Shown here: positions 6,214 to 13,851 of the stretch, piece after piece
Numbering within the stretch: position 1 is the first letter of the stretch
Layout of the letters: the number at the start of each line of letters is the position of its first letter
DNA from: JANRKT01 sp033763355
GTDB taxonomy: Bacteria > Bacteroidota > Bacteroidia > Chitinophagales > Chitinophagaceae
Assembly (NCBI GenBank): GCA_033763355.1
Contig: JANRKT010000275.1
Coordinates: forward strand, 1-20,027
Direction: 5' to 3'
DNA length: 20,027 nt
Made by a program: the position numbers and the translations under genes
The notes under the pieces: generated by a model
Database searches by the model: none
Told to the model about the DNA's origin: nothing
The model's input: the letters and a program-made list of their open reading frames with translations, nothing else

Positions 6214-7605
6214 TTATTGCCCGGCCATTTTTTTTGCTTTATCCAGCAGGCCCTTCAGTTCATCTTTGTTAATGAGCTTGCCTTGGAATATAACACTGTT
6301 TATTTTTTTTGTGGAGGAAATATCTTCAAGCGGGTTGGCATCCAGTATCAGCAGGTCTGCCATTTTATTTTTGGCAACTGTACCATAGCGGTTGTTTATA
6401 CCAAAGAACAATGCGGCATTGTAAGTAGCAGTACGCAGGGCTTCAGCAGGCGTTAATCCCGCTTCAACCAATAAGGCCAGTTCATCATGTATGCCGAAAC
6501 CAGGATAGCAATGCGGATTGGGAAAGTCTGTTCCCGCAATGATCTTTACGCCTGCAGCATGTAATTCTTTTACCAGTTTTAATTTCAGTTTAAACTCTTC
6601 CCGCTGTATGGCAAAGGTTTCATCCGTCCATGTTTTAAAACGAAAATCCTTTCGTGGGTCCCAGAAATTCCGGTAGAATACACCCATGTATTGCATGCGG
6701 GGGTCATCCAGCAGTGTGGAATCATTCATGTAAGCAATGCCCTTGTTTACGGTAAGTGTGGGGCATATCCAGGAATTGTATTGTGATAATTCTTTTGCAA
6801 AGCGTTTGAAGTTTTCTGGCTTATAGGTGCGCAACAAAAATTTTCTTCTTTGCTGCCGGCTACTAAGTGTGGTATCGGTAATTTTTCCCTGCAGCAACCT
6901 GTAATAATAATCACTGCTGTCTGATGCAGCTTCAATCATGCCATACAGGTGCTCCATGCTTTTTTGCCCTGCTTTCGCTGCTTCCATAACAGTTACCAGG
7001 TTGGGCACATGGCCCGCAAAGGGGATGTTTTGTTTTTTACATTCTTCAGCAATGGCAAAATAAGATTCCCTTGAAAGCAAGGAATATACTTTTATAAAAT
7101 CGGTATGCAGTTTATTTTTCAGTGAATCCACCGCCCTTCTTCCGTCTTCAGGATTTTTAACTGCAACTGAACCGGGCCATACCGGTTGCGGGCCATCCAC
7201 AATAGGGCCCCCTGAAAAAATAACAGGGCCATTAATTTTTCCATCTGCAATTTTCTTTCTCCAGGCGGCTACATTCTTTACATCTTCAAACATACCTCTT
7301 ACCCCTGTAACCCCATTTGCAATTAAAAGGGGAAAGTAGAACTCATCGCTCCAGATGTGTGTGTGCATGTCCCACAAACCCGGAATGAGGTATTTGCCTG
7401 AGCCATCAATGGTTTTTACCGAAACCGGTTGTATTTTTTTACTGCTGATATTGACGATGACAGAATCTTTGATGAGTACATGGACGTTCTTTATCAGCTT
7501 TCCTTTTTCTGTATCAATGATGCTGATGTTTTCAATGAGAAGGGATTGGGAAAAAGAGAATGTGCACAAAAGACAGGAGAGGAGAAATAGTAATTTTTTT
7601 TGCAT
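6214..7605 (-). CDS. Exported amidohydrolase (imidazolonepropionase-like)
   Basis: Started at the ATG at 7605 the protein has 463 residues and opens with a signal peptide (MQKKLLFLLSCLLCTFSFSQ). An ATG at 7644 would put 13 extra residues before it. The metal-dependent amidohydrolase pattern is complete: IPGLWDMHTHIW with His81 and His83, a lysine in FIKVY (Lys172) that may bridge two metals, AGHVPN (His199), SMEHLYG (His219) and AGTDFPN (Asp360). The N- and C-terminal strands (GSGKYLIPG, KMADLLILDANPLEDI) form the usual composite beta sandwich. Related exported enzymes cleave cyclic amides or peptides such as prolidase-type substrates; the actual substrate is unknown. The gene follows mntH on the same strand, separated by two small hairpins. 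Confidence 0.88.
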   Translation of the reverse strand: MQKKLLFLLSCLLCTFSFSQSLLIENISIIDTEKGKLIKNVHVLIKDSVIVNISSKKIQPVSVKTIDGSGKYLIPGLWDMHTHIWSDEFYFPLLIANGVTGVRGMFEDVKNVAAWRKKIADGKINGPVIFSGGPIVDGPQPVWPGSVAVKNPEDGRRAVDSLKNKLHTDFIKVYSLLSRESYFAIAEECKKQNIPFAGHVPNLVTVMEAAKAGQKSMEHLYGMIEAASDSSDYYYRLLQGKITDTTLSSRQQRRKFLLRTYKPENFKRFAKELSQYNSWICPTLTVNKGIAYMNDSTLLDDPRMQYMGVFYRNFWDPRKDFRFKTWTDETFAIQREEFKLKLKLVKELHAAGVKIIAGTDFPNPHCYPGFGIHDELALLVEAGLTPAEALRTATYNAALFFGINNRYGTVAKNKMADLLILDANPLEDISSTKKINSVIFQGKLINKDELKGLLDKAKKMAGQ

Positions 7606-7653
7606 AGATACAAGTTTTAATACTTTACCAGGTGAGGCATGCAATATAGGATA

Positions 7654-7702
7654 AGCGAAGCAGGAGCTTCGCTACACATTATTTGTGAAGCCGGAGCTTC
7701 GC
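7654..7702. repeat. Pair of GAAGC-GGA-GCTTC hairpins
   Basis: Two tandem hairpins about 32 bases apart share the core GAAGCnGGAGCTTCGC. The first is AGCGAAGC (7654-7661) with GCTTCGCT (7666-7673), loop AGGA, perfect. The second is GTGAAGC (7685-7691) with GCTTCGC (7696-7702), loop CGGA, with one G-T pair. They sit between the mntH stop codon and the amidohydrolase start. No T-tract follows, so they look like REP-type palindromes or RNA-stabilising elements, not intrinsic terminators. Confidence 0.75.
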
Positions 7703-7708
7703 AGTACA

Positions 7709-9601
7709 TCAGGCATGCACCACCAGTACAGGAATTTTCAACTCATGCCTCACCGCTTCCACTGTTTGCCCGAAAATAAAATCCTGCAAACCTTTATGCC
7801 CATGTGCCCCTATTACCAGCATATCAGCTTCTTCTTCTTTTGAGAGCCTTACAATTTCTTTTGCACGGTGGTTATAACCTAATCTTATTGAAACTGATAA
7901 CCCTTTTTCTTCTAACTTACTTTTGTACAGGTTTAACTGTTCCTCATCTTTCCTTGTTTCGTAATCATTACTTTCTTTACCCAGTATTTTAGCTCCGGGG
8001 CTTTCCACCACATGTATAAGCAGGTAAGTTGTATTGCTGTTTCCCTGGCCGATGGCATGGGAAATGAGTTTTGAATCCAGTTCGCTGAATTCAAGCGCTA
8101 CGGCAATTTTTTTGTAAACAGGCGGTTCTAATTGTATTTGTTCTTTAGCAACAGGGTGTATGGCAATGGTTCTTTCTTTTTTCTTACGGGCAAATAAGGG
8201 ATGCAATGTGATATACACGAGTATTGAAAGGAAGAAGATACCGCCTGATATGATCAGTATTTTCCAGAACAGGTTACCGGGTGAAGCAAACATTTCTCCT
8301 GCCTGCCCAACCACCATGCGGACATTAAGATAAACAAGCACCGATGCAATAAGCCATGCCAATGCCTGCACATGGAGCCTTACGGCGTACTTTCCCATCT
8401 TTTGCTTGTTACTTACAAAATGTATCAGCGGAATAATGGCAAATCCCAATTGTAAACTCAGTATCACCTGGCTCAATATCAGTAATGCATCCACTTCATC
8501 ATCTCCGTAAATGCTGATAACAATCAAAGCTGGTATAATGGCAAGCAAACGTGTAATCAGCCTGCGCACCCAGGGATTGATACGCAAACGCAGATAACCT
8601 TCCATTACAATCTGTCCTGCCAGTGTTCCGGTAATGGTAGAACTTTGCCCCGCTGCAATCAATGCAATGGCAAAAAGTTTTGAGGCCAGCACACTTCCCA
8701 GTAATGGCGATAAAAGCTGGTGGGCTTCTTCAATTTTGGCCACATCAGTTCTTCCTGTTTTATAAAAAACAGTAGCCGCAAGAACGAGGATTGCGGCATT
8801 TACAAAAAAAGCCAGGTTCAGCGCAATGGCGCTGTCAGCCACACTCATCCTCAATGCATGTTTTATGCTCTTATCATCTTTCCTGATTTTCCTGGTTTGC
8901 ACAAGGGCAGAATGTAAATAAAGGTTATGGGGCATTACCGTTGCACCAATAATCCCTATAGCGATATACAATGCGGTATCATTGGGTATATGGGGTATAA
9001 AGCCCGTTGCCACTTCAGCAAGATCAGGTTTGGCAATGATGATTTCTGTAAGAAAAGATAAGCCTACTACTGCAACAAGGCCAATGATAAATGCTTCCAT
9101 CTTGCGCATGCCAAGACGTTGCAGGTACAACAAAAGGAAAGTATCCAGTACTGTTATGGCAACACCCCATAACAATGGAATGCCGGTTAACAGGTGCAGG
9201 CCGATTGCCATACCCAATACTTCAGCAAGGTCAGTTGCTGCAATGGCAACTTCTGCAAGTATGTACAAAACAAAATTTACATAACGCGGATAAGTTTCCC
9301 TGTTTACCTGTGCAAGGTCACGGCCCCTTACAATTCCCAGCCGTGCTGATAAACTTTGCAGCAATAAGGCCATCAGGTTGCTCATCAGCAAAACCCATAT
9401 TAAGGTATATCCAAACTTGCTTCCTCCTGCAAGATCCGTTGCCCAGTTGCCCGGGTCCATATAGCCTACGCTTACCAGGTATGCCGGGCCGAAAAAAGTA
9501 AACACCCGTTTCCACCAGGGTTTGTTGATGGCGGAGGTAGCGTCAATGCTTTCGTGCACTTCGCTCAGCGATAAATCCTGCGGGTCAGCTTTTCTTAGCA
9601 T
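7709..9601 (-). CDS. mntH: Nramp Mn(II)/Fe(II) transporter fused to a universal stress domain
   Basis: This 630-residue protein takes up divalent manganese or iron across the inner membrane, driven by protons. Residues about 33-470 form the Nramp transporter with roughly eleven membrane segments. The metal-site motifs are intact: DPGN at 49-52 in the first helix and A-x-x-MPH at 220-225 in the sixth. AAGQSSTITGTLAGQIVMEG (317-336) is the conserved transport signature. A basic linker (471-496) leads to a cytoplasmic UspA-like domain (497-630) ending in VIGAHGHKGLQDFIFGQTVEAV, a G-2x-G-9x-G ATP-binding pattern, though Gln follows the last Gly where Ser or Thr is usual. Plain MntH proteins are about 410-450 residues, so the tail is extra. 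The gene overlaps mntR by 17 bases and is surely co-transcribed. Confidence 0.95.
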   Translation of the reverse strand: MLRKADPQDLSLSEVHESIDATSAINKPWWKRVFTFFGPAYLVSVGYMDPGNWATDLAGGSKFGYTLIWVLLMSNLMALLLQSLSARLGIVRGRDLAQVNRETYPRYVNFVLYILAEVAIAATDLAEVLGMAIGLHLLTGIPLLWGVAITVLDTFLLLYLQRLGMRKMEAFIIGLVAVVGLSFLTEIIIAKPDLAEVATGFIPHIPNDTALYIAIGIIGATVMPHNLYLHSALVQTRKIRKDDKSIKHALRMSVADSAIALNLAFFVNAAILVLAATVFYKTGRTDVAKIEEAHQLLSPLLGSVLASKLFAIALIAAGQSSTITGTLAGQIVMEGYLRLRINPWVRRLITRLLAIIPALIVISIYGDDEVDALLILSQVILSLQLGFAIIPLIHFVSNKQKMGKYAVRLHVQALAWLIASVLVYLNVRMVVGQAGEMFASPGNLFWKILIISGGIFFLSILVYITLHPLFARKKKERTIAIHPVAKEQIQLEPPVYKKIAVALEFSELDSKLISHAIGQGNSNTTYLLIHVVESPGAKILGKESNDYETRKDEEQLNLYKSKLEEKGLSVSIRLGYNHRAKEIVRLSKEEEADMLVIGAHGHKGLQDFIFGQTVEAVRHELKIPVLVVHA

Positions 9602-10253
9602 ACTTTACATAAATGTTTTTAGCCAGTTGTTCGCTTATGGTAAAAGATGGCAGGTTGCGTATTTTAATTTCTATGGAGTGGTCAAATTCAAATTTTTTCT
9701 TCACTTCTAATCTGGTGCCTATCCCGATGTTGCGGTGTTTCAGCAACTCCAGCATTTCAGATGACTGGTTGCTTACGCTGCTTACTTCGCCTATTGTATC
9801 AGGTGGCAATTCAGTAAGGCCCACCTGGAAACTCGCATGCATTTTCCCGGATTGGTCGGGGATGGGGTCGCCATGTGGGTCGAACCGCGGAAAGCCGAGG
9901 TATTCATCCAGTTTGTCAATTAGTTTTTTACTGCTTACATGTTCCAGTTCTTCGGCCACATCGTGCACTTCATTCCAGTCGAACTTTAATTTTTCGGCAA
10001 GAAAGAATTCCCATAAGCGGTGCCTGCGGATGATGCCCAGCGCTACTTTTTTGCCATCGGGGCTAAGCCGGAACCCCTGGTACCTTTCGTAATGCAGCAG
10101 TTTTTTCGTTTTGAGTTTTTTCAGCATATCCGTTACGGAGGCTGGCCTGGTATGCAGTTCCTCGGCCAGTTCATTGGTCGTTACCAGCCGGCTGTCGCCC
10201 TGCAGGTGGTAAATGGCTTTGATGTAATTCTCTTCGCTGGTGGAATAGTTCAT
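9585..10253 (-). CDS. mntR: DtxR/MntR-family metal-dependent repressor
   Basis: This 222-residue protein is a DtxR-type regulator that binds DNA when loaded with Mn(II) or Fe(II). The N-terminal winged helix (residues 1-65) includes TTNELAEELHTRPASVTDMLKKLK as helix-turn-helix and YERYQGFRLSPDG as wing. The dimerisation/metal domain (66-140) has the expected ligands: acidic residues near 7-8, His78 in RRHRLWEFF, the cluster EVHDVAEELEHV (96-106), and DPHGDPIP. A FeoA/SH3-like domain (about 150-222) makes it the long DtxR/IdeR architecture. The overlap with mntH and the palindrome over its own promoter indicate that it represses the mntR-mntH operon. Whether Mn or Fe is the physiological signal is inferred from the partner transporter. 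Confidence 0.92.
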   Translation of the reverse strand: MNYSTSEENYIKAIYHLQGDSRLVTTNELAEELHTRPASVTDMLKKLKTKKLLHYERYQGFRLSPDGKKVALGIIRRHRLWEFFLAEKLKFDWNEVHDVAEELEHVSSKKLIDKLDEYLGFPRFDPHGDPIPDQSGKMHASFQVGLTELPPDTIGEVSSVSNQSSEMLELLKHRNIGIGTRLEVKKKFEFDHSIEIKIRNLPSFTISEQLAKNIYVKYAKKS

Positions 10254-10261
10254 TGCAGCAA

Positions 10262-10306
10262 AAAATTAATTTTAGACAAATCTAAAATTAATTTTCATTA
10301 AAACAA
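10262..10306 (-). promoter_or_regulatory. mntR-mntH promoter embedded in a 15+15-bp operator palindrome
   Basis: Perfect arms lie at 10262-10276 and 10281-10295 around the spacer CAAA; the core reads TTTAGA-CAAA-TCTAAA. On the minus strand the -7 box TAGATTTG (10277-10284) lies in the middle of the palindrome, and a TTG (10304-10306) is 19 bases upstream of it, a good Bacteroidota promoter. A DtxR-family dimer bound here would cover the promoter. The start codon is 24 bases below the box. Confidence 0.85.
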
Positions 10307-10366
10307 AAATTCCTTGCTGTTCGCAAAAGGCGGAAAATGCCTAATTTGTTTCTCCAAAGTTCCACT

Positions 10367-11332
10367 ATGCAAAAACTCATGCTGCCGGTAATATTGTTTT
10401 GCCTGTTACTGTCGTGCAAAAACAAAAAGCCGTCTTTGTCGGGTGAAGACCCTGTGGAGGTGACAGATTTTATAGCATCTTTCCCGGAAGTTACCCTGCC
10501 TTTCAGCATCAGCGATACATTGCTTCGCCGCAAGCTGAAAGATTCAATGCTCATTAGCGCTAAAGTATTTACGCAGTTTGTAAAAGATACTGTTTACAGC
10601 AAAGATTTCGGGAAAACCGTAAAACCTAAGTTGTATGTACTGGGAAGGGTTACTGAGAAAAAGAAGCTGACCTATCTTTTTGTAAAAGCGGCTACCCCTG
10701 CAAAACAGGTGGCTTATGTGCTGTGCTTTGACGAACAAAACCAGTTTAAAACCGCAATGCCTTTTGCTTATGCGGCTGAAAGAAGCGCTTCCTACGAAGG
10801 TGCGATGGACCGGCGCTATACCATCAGCACCAATAAAACAAGGCGTGGGGGCGACGGACAGTTGTATTACCGCAAGAACGCATACGTTTATAATACTGCA
10901 GGTGTTTTTACATTGATACTGACCGAGTCCAACGAAACAGTAGAAACAAGAGAGATATACAACCCCATTGATACGCTTTCCCGTAAAAACAAATGGTCGG
11001 GCAATTACATAAAAGACAGGCGGAATTTTATTTCGGTAAGGGATGGCAGGAAGCCGAATGTTTATTTGTTTTTTGTGCATTTTGAAAAAAACAATGGTGA
11101 GTGTACCGGCGAACTTAGGGGGGAGGTGCAACTGGTGAAGCCCGGTATTGCCCATTACAGGGAAACCGGCGACCCCTGCGAATTAGAGTTTTCCTTTACT
11201 GCTGCAGCGGTATCCATAAAAGAAATGAGGGGGTGCGGTAACCACCGCGGCATTAAATGTTTTTTTGAAGGCAATTACCCCAAAAAGAAAGAGCCTAAAA
11301 AGCCGGCAGCAAAGCCACGCACAAAAAAATAA
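10367..11332 (+). CDS. Lipoprotein of unknown function
   Basis: Started at the ATG at 10367 the protein has 321 residues, opening MQKLMLPVILFCLLLSC, a lipoprotein signal with Cys17. An in-frame ATG at 10337 would add ten residues ahead of the signal. The mature part is about 300 residues, strand-rich, with a C-terminal Lys/Pro/Ala tail (PKKKEPKKPAAKPRTKK). Four cysteines in the C-terminal third (ECTGEL, DPCELE, RGCGNH, IKCFFEG) could form two disulphides. No family is recognised. It is divergent from mntR and shares the 113-base region with the metal-responsive operator, whose edge is about 70 bases from this start, so metal control is possible but not shown. Confidence 0.75.
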   Translation: MQKLMLPVILFCLLLSCKNKKPSLSGEDPVEVTDFIASFPEVTLPFSISDTLLRRKLKDSMLISAKVFTQFVKDTVYSKDFGKTVKPKLYVLGRVTEKKKLTYLFVKAATPAKQVAYVLCFDEQNQFKTAMPFAYAAERSASYEGAMDRRYTISTNKTRRGGDGQLYYRKNAYVYNTAGVFTLILTESNETVETREIYNPIDTLSRKNKWSGNYIKDRRNFISVRDGRKPNVYLFFVHFEKNNGECTGELRGEVQLVKPGIAHYRETGDPCELEFSFTAAAVSIKEMRGCGNHRGIKCFFEGNYPKKKEPKKPAAKPRTKK

Positions 11333-11556
11333 AAGGTTGTTTTTTTATTCTTCATCAACGTTTATTTCAGCGTCATTTTTAACTGGTTTTCTTTATCAGG
11401 CGCCAGGTGTTTTATTGTCATTTTCCCTTTTTTTTGCGGGTGTACACAAACGTTTGCAGGAGCCTTTTGTATGCTTCCTGAGTGCTGGTAAACAATTGTT
11501 TTTCAAAAATTCCGTTTATATTGCGGCAGCATTTTTTAAAGCAAGCAAATCGCATT

Positions 11557-13218
11557 ATGACAAATTTTCGCCGCTACCATGTACCTTATACAGCAGATTC
11601 AAGGTATTCCAAAAAGGTGGCTTATTTCTCCATGGAATTTGCAGTGCACCAGCCTTTAAAGATTTACAGCGGTGGTTTGGGTTTTCTGGCGGGCTCTCAT
11701 TTAAGAAGCGCTTATGAACTAAAGCAAAACCTCATCGGCATTGGTATTTTATGGAAGTACGGTTACTACGACCAGTCACGCAACCAGGACCAGACCCTGC
11801 AGGTACAATGGAATGAGAAAATTTATAACTTTCTTGAAGATACAGGCATTAAATACCAGATCACCATTCATGATTCACCCGTTTGGGTAAAAGTGTGGTA
11901 CCTGAACCCTGAAACTTTTAAAAGCGCCCCTTTATTTTTATTAAGTACTGATTTGCCGGAAAACGATTACGTTTCCCAAACCATAACACACCGTTTATAT
12001 GATGCCAACGTAGCCACCAAAGTGGCCCAGTTTATATTGCTGGGCATTGGCGGGGCCAAGCTTGTTGACGAGCTGCATTTTAAACCCGATGTGTATCACC
12101 TTAATGAAGCGCATGGGGTGTCGTCTGTATTTTATCTCTATAAAAAACTGGGCAGTGTTGAAGAAATAAAAAAGCGCCTGGTGTTTACCACACATACACC
12201 TGAAGAGGCCGGTAACGAAAAGCATGACATCCACCTTTGCCACAAGATGACTTATTTTGCAGGCCTGTCGATTGACGAAGTAAGAAAACTTACAGGACTG
12301 CATGACGACCAGTTCAACCATTCACTGGTTGCATTGCGGTTTGCAAGAATTGCCAATGGGGTATCGGAACTCCACGGCCATGTGAGCCGCAAAATGTGGA
12401 GCAAGCATGACGGTGTACCCAAAATCATTCACATCACCAATTCGCAAAACTGGAAATACTGGGCAGATAAGCAATTGTATTTTGCTGCAGATGAGAATAA
12501 CGATGAACGTTTTGATGACCGGAAAAAATACCTGAAGAAAAGGGCTTTTGATATTGTTGCAGATCAAACCGGTAAGCTCATGAATCCGGACGTATTAACC
12601 ATTGTATGGGCAAGGAGGTTTGCCGGTTACAAAAGGGCTGAAATGATTACCCGTGACAAGGAAAGGTTTGATGCGCTGATGAACAATAAAAAGTATCCTT
12701 TGCAGATTATCTGGGCGGGCAAACCTTACCCGGTTGATTATCCCGCCATCAGCGATTTTAACCACCTTGTGCACATGAGCAAAAACTATAAAAACATGGC
12801 CGTGTGCATAGGCTATGAGTTGTATTTAAGCAAGCGCCTCAAGCAGGCGGCTGATGTATGGCTGAACAATCCCCGTGTGCCGAGAGAAGCTTCGGGCACA
12901 AGCGGTATGACTGCAGCCATGAACGGCGCTGTAAACTTTTCTACCAATGACGGGTGGATTGTGGAATTTATTGACCATGGGAACAATGGCTTTGTGGTGC
13001 CGCCAACCGATTATGAAAAAATGAATGTGCAGGACCAGGATGAATACGACCTGAAAATGGTATATGATATCTTTGAAAGGCAGATCATCCCCATGTATTA
13101 TGAGAATTATGAAGTTTGGAGGCAGATTGTTAAGAATGGTATGAAAGATGTACGCTTCCAGTTTGACTCCAACCGCATGGCGCATGAATATTATGAGCTG
13201 CTTTATAAAGCGCATTAA
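11557..13218 (+). CDS. glgP: GT35-type alpha-glucan phosphorylase homologue without the PLP lysine
   Basis: The 553-residue protein starts at the ATG at 11557; an upstream ATG at 11482 would add 25 residues of unlikely composition. It belongs to the short alpha-glucan phosphorylase branch of glycogen phosphorylases (cytoplasmic, glucan plus phosphate to glucose 1-phosphate). Family landmarks are AYFSMEFAV and YSGGLGFLAG near the N-terminus, VYHLNEAHG, VFTTHTPEEAGNEKHD, VWARRFAGYKRAEM, IWAGKPYPVDYP and WLNNPRVPREASGTSGM. The next position, where phosphorylases carry the lysine that binds pyridoxal phosphate (GTSxMK), is Thr452 (ACT at 12910-12912). The rest of the motif (AAMNGA) is intact and there is no frameshift. 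Either it works without PLP, as a different glycosyltransferase, or it is inactive. A hairpin terminator follows. Confidence 0.85.
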   Translation: MTNFRRYHVPYTADSRYSKKVAYFSMEFAVHQPLKIYSGGLGFLAGSHLRSAYELKQNLIGIGILWKYGYYDQSRNQDQTLQVQWNEKIYNFLEDTGIKYQITIHDSPVWVKVWYLNPETFKSAPLFLLSTDLPENDYVSQTITHRLYDANVATKVAQFILLGIGGAKLVDELHFKPDVYHLNEAHGVSSVFYLYKKLGSVEEIKKRLVFTTHTPEEAGNEKHDIHLCHKMTYFAGLSIDEVRKLTGLHDDQFNHSLVALRFARIANGVSELHGHVSRKMWSKHDGVPKIIHITNSQNWKYWADKQLYFAADENNDERFDDRKKYLKKRAFDIVADQTGKLMNPDVLTIVWARRFAGYKRAEMITRDKERFDALMNNKKYPLQIIWAGKPYPVDYPAISDFNHLVHMSKNYKNMAVCIGYELYLSKRLKQAADVWLNNPRVPREASGTSGMTAAMNGAVNFSTNDGWIVEFIDHGNNGFVVPPTDYEKMNVQDQDEYDLKMVYDIFERQIIPMYYENYEVWRQIVKNGMKDVRFQFDSNRMAHEYYELLYKAH

Positions 13219-13240
13219 ATAATTCGGCAACTTTGTCCCG

Positions 13241-13274
13241 TCCCGCTTCATATAAATGGGGCGGGATTTTTTTT
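13241..13274 (+). terminator. Rho-independent terminator after the phosphorylase gene
   Basis: The stem TCCCGC (13241-13246) pairs with GCGGGA (13261-13266) and is followed by eight T (13267-13274). The T-run ends exactly where the start codon of the next gene begins. Confidence 0.8.
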
Positions 13275-13712
13275 ATGATGAAAGAATACAAAAAACAACT
13301 GGAAATACGCTGGGCGGATTTAGACCCCAACTTTCATGTACTGCATTCCAAATACTATGACATGGGGGCTTATGTGCGGATGTGTTACCTTACTGAAAAC
13401 GGAATTACTCCCGCCGCTATACAGCAGCATCAGCTGGGCCCTATCATTTTCAGAGAGGAGTGTGTGTTCAGAAAAGAAATCAAATTCGGGGATGCCGTAA
13501 GCATTGACCTGAATTTATTAAAAGCAAAACAGGATGCGACCCGCTGGACCATGCAGCACCATATTTTTATTAAAGGCGATACACTTGCTGCAATCGTAAC
13601 CGTTGACGGCGCATGGATGGATTTGCAGAAAAGAAAATTAGGAACGCCGCCACAGGCCTTTGTGGAAGCGTTTGAAGCAATCCCCAAACCGCAAAATTTT
13701 GAGTGGATGTAA
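13275..13712 (+). CDS. Hotdog-fold acyl-CoA thioesterase (4HBT/YbgC-like)
   Basis: The protein has 145 residues from the ATG at 13275 (a second ATG follows at once). The first strand LEIRWADLDPNFHVLHSKYYD fits the 4HBT signature RW-x-D-x-D-x-x-x-HV-x-x-x-x-Y, with the catalytic Asp in the ADLDPN segment. The central VFRKEIKFGDAVSIDLNL and IFIKGDTLAAIVTVDGAWMDL supply the remaining sheet. Such enzymes hydrolyse short or medium acyl-CoA thioesters in the cytoplasm. The start directly abuts the T-run of the upstream terminator, so the message must come from read-through or from a promoter inside the phosphorylase gene or hairpin; an upstream in-frame ATG at 13233 would run through the hairpin and looks less likely. 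Confidence 0.88.
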   Translation: MMKEYKKQLEIRWADLDPNFHVLHSKYYDMGAYVRMCYLTENGITPAAIQQHQLGPIIFREECVFRKEIKFGDAVSIDLNLLKAKQDATRWTMQHHIFIKGDTLAAIVTVDGAWMDLQKRKLGTPPQAFVEAFEAIPKPQNFEWM

Positions 13713-13720
13713 TGATATAA

Positions 13721-13836
13721 GCCACGGAGACACGAAAGGATTGATCAACAATCCACATGATTGATGAAATAATGCGGGGAAATCATAAGCAAAAAATATG
13801 CTCATGGAATTAAAAAACCTTCCGTGTTTCCGTGGC
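13721..13836. repeat. Inverted repeat of the GCCACGGAGACAC type between convergent genes
   Basis: The arm GCCACGGAGACACGAAAGG (13721-13739) faces CCTTCCGTGTTTCCGTGGC (13818-13836): 19-base arms with two mismatches and 78 bases between. It fills the gap between the convergent thioesterase and thioredoxin-fold genes and could terminate or stabilise both transcripts. The arm sequence is a dispersed-repeat type, related in layout (GCCAC, five bases, then CAC) to the other repeats in this window. Confidence 0.8.
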
Positions 13837-13851
13837 AATTGTTTTTTAACA

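Noticed and set aside
6036..6272. 78-codon plus-strand frame in the repeat-rich gap
   Set aside because: It has no protein-like pattern and runs into the amidohydrolase gene on the other strand.
10288..11155. Minus-strand frames opposite the unknown lipoprotein
   Set aside because: They are antisense to a gene with a clear lipoprotein signal, and their composition looks like a shadow.
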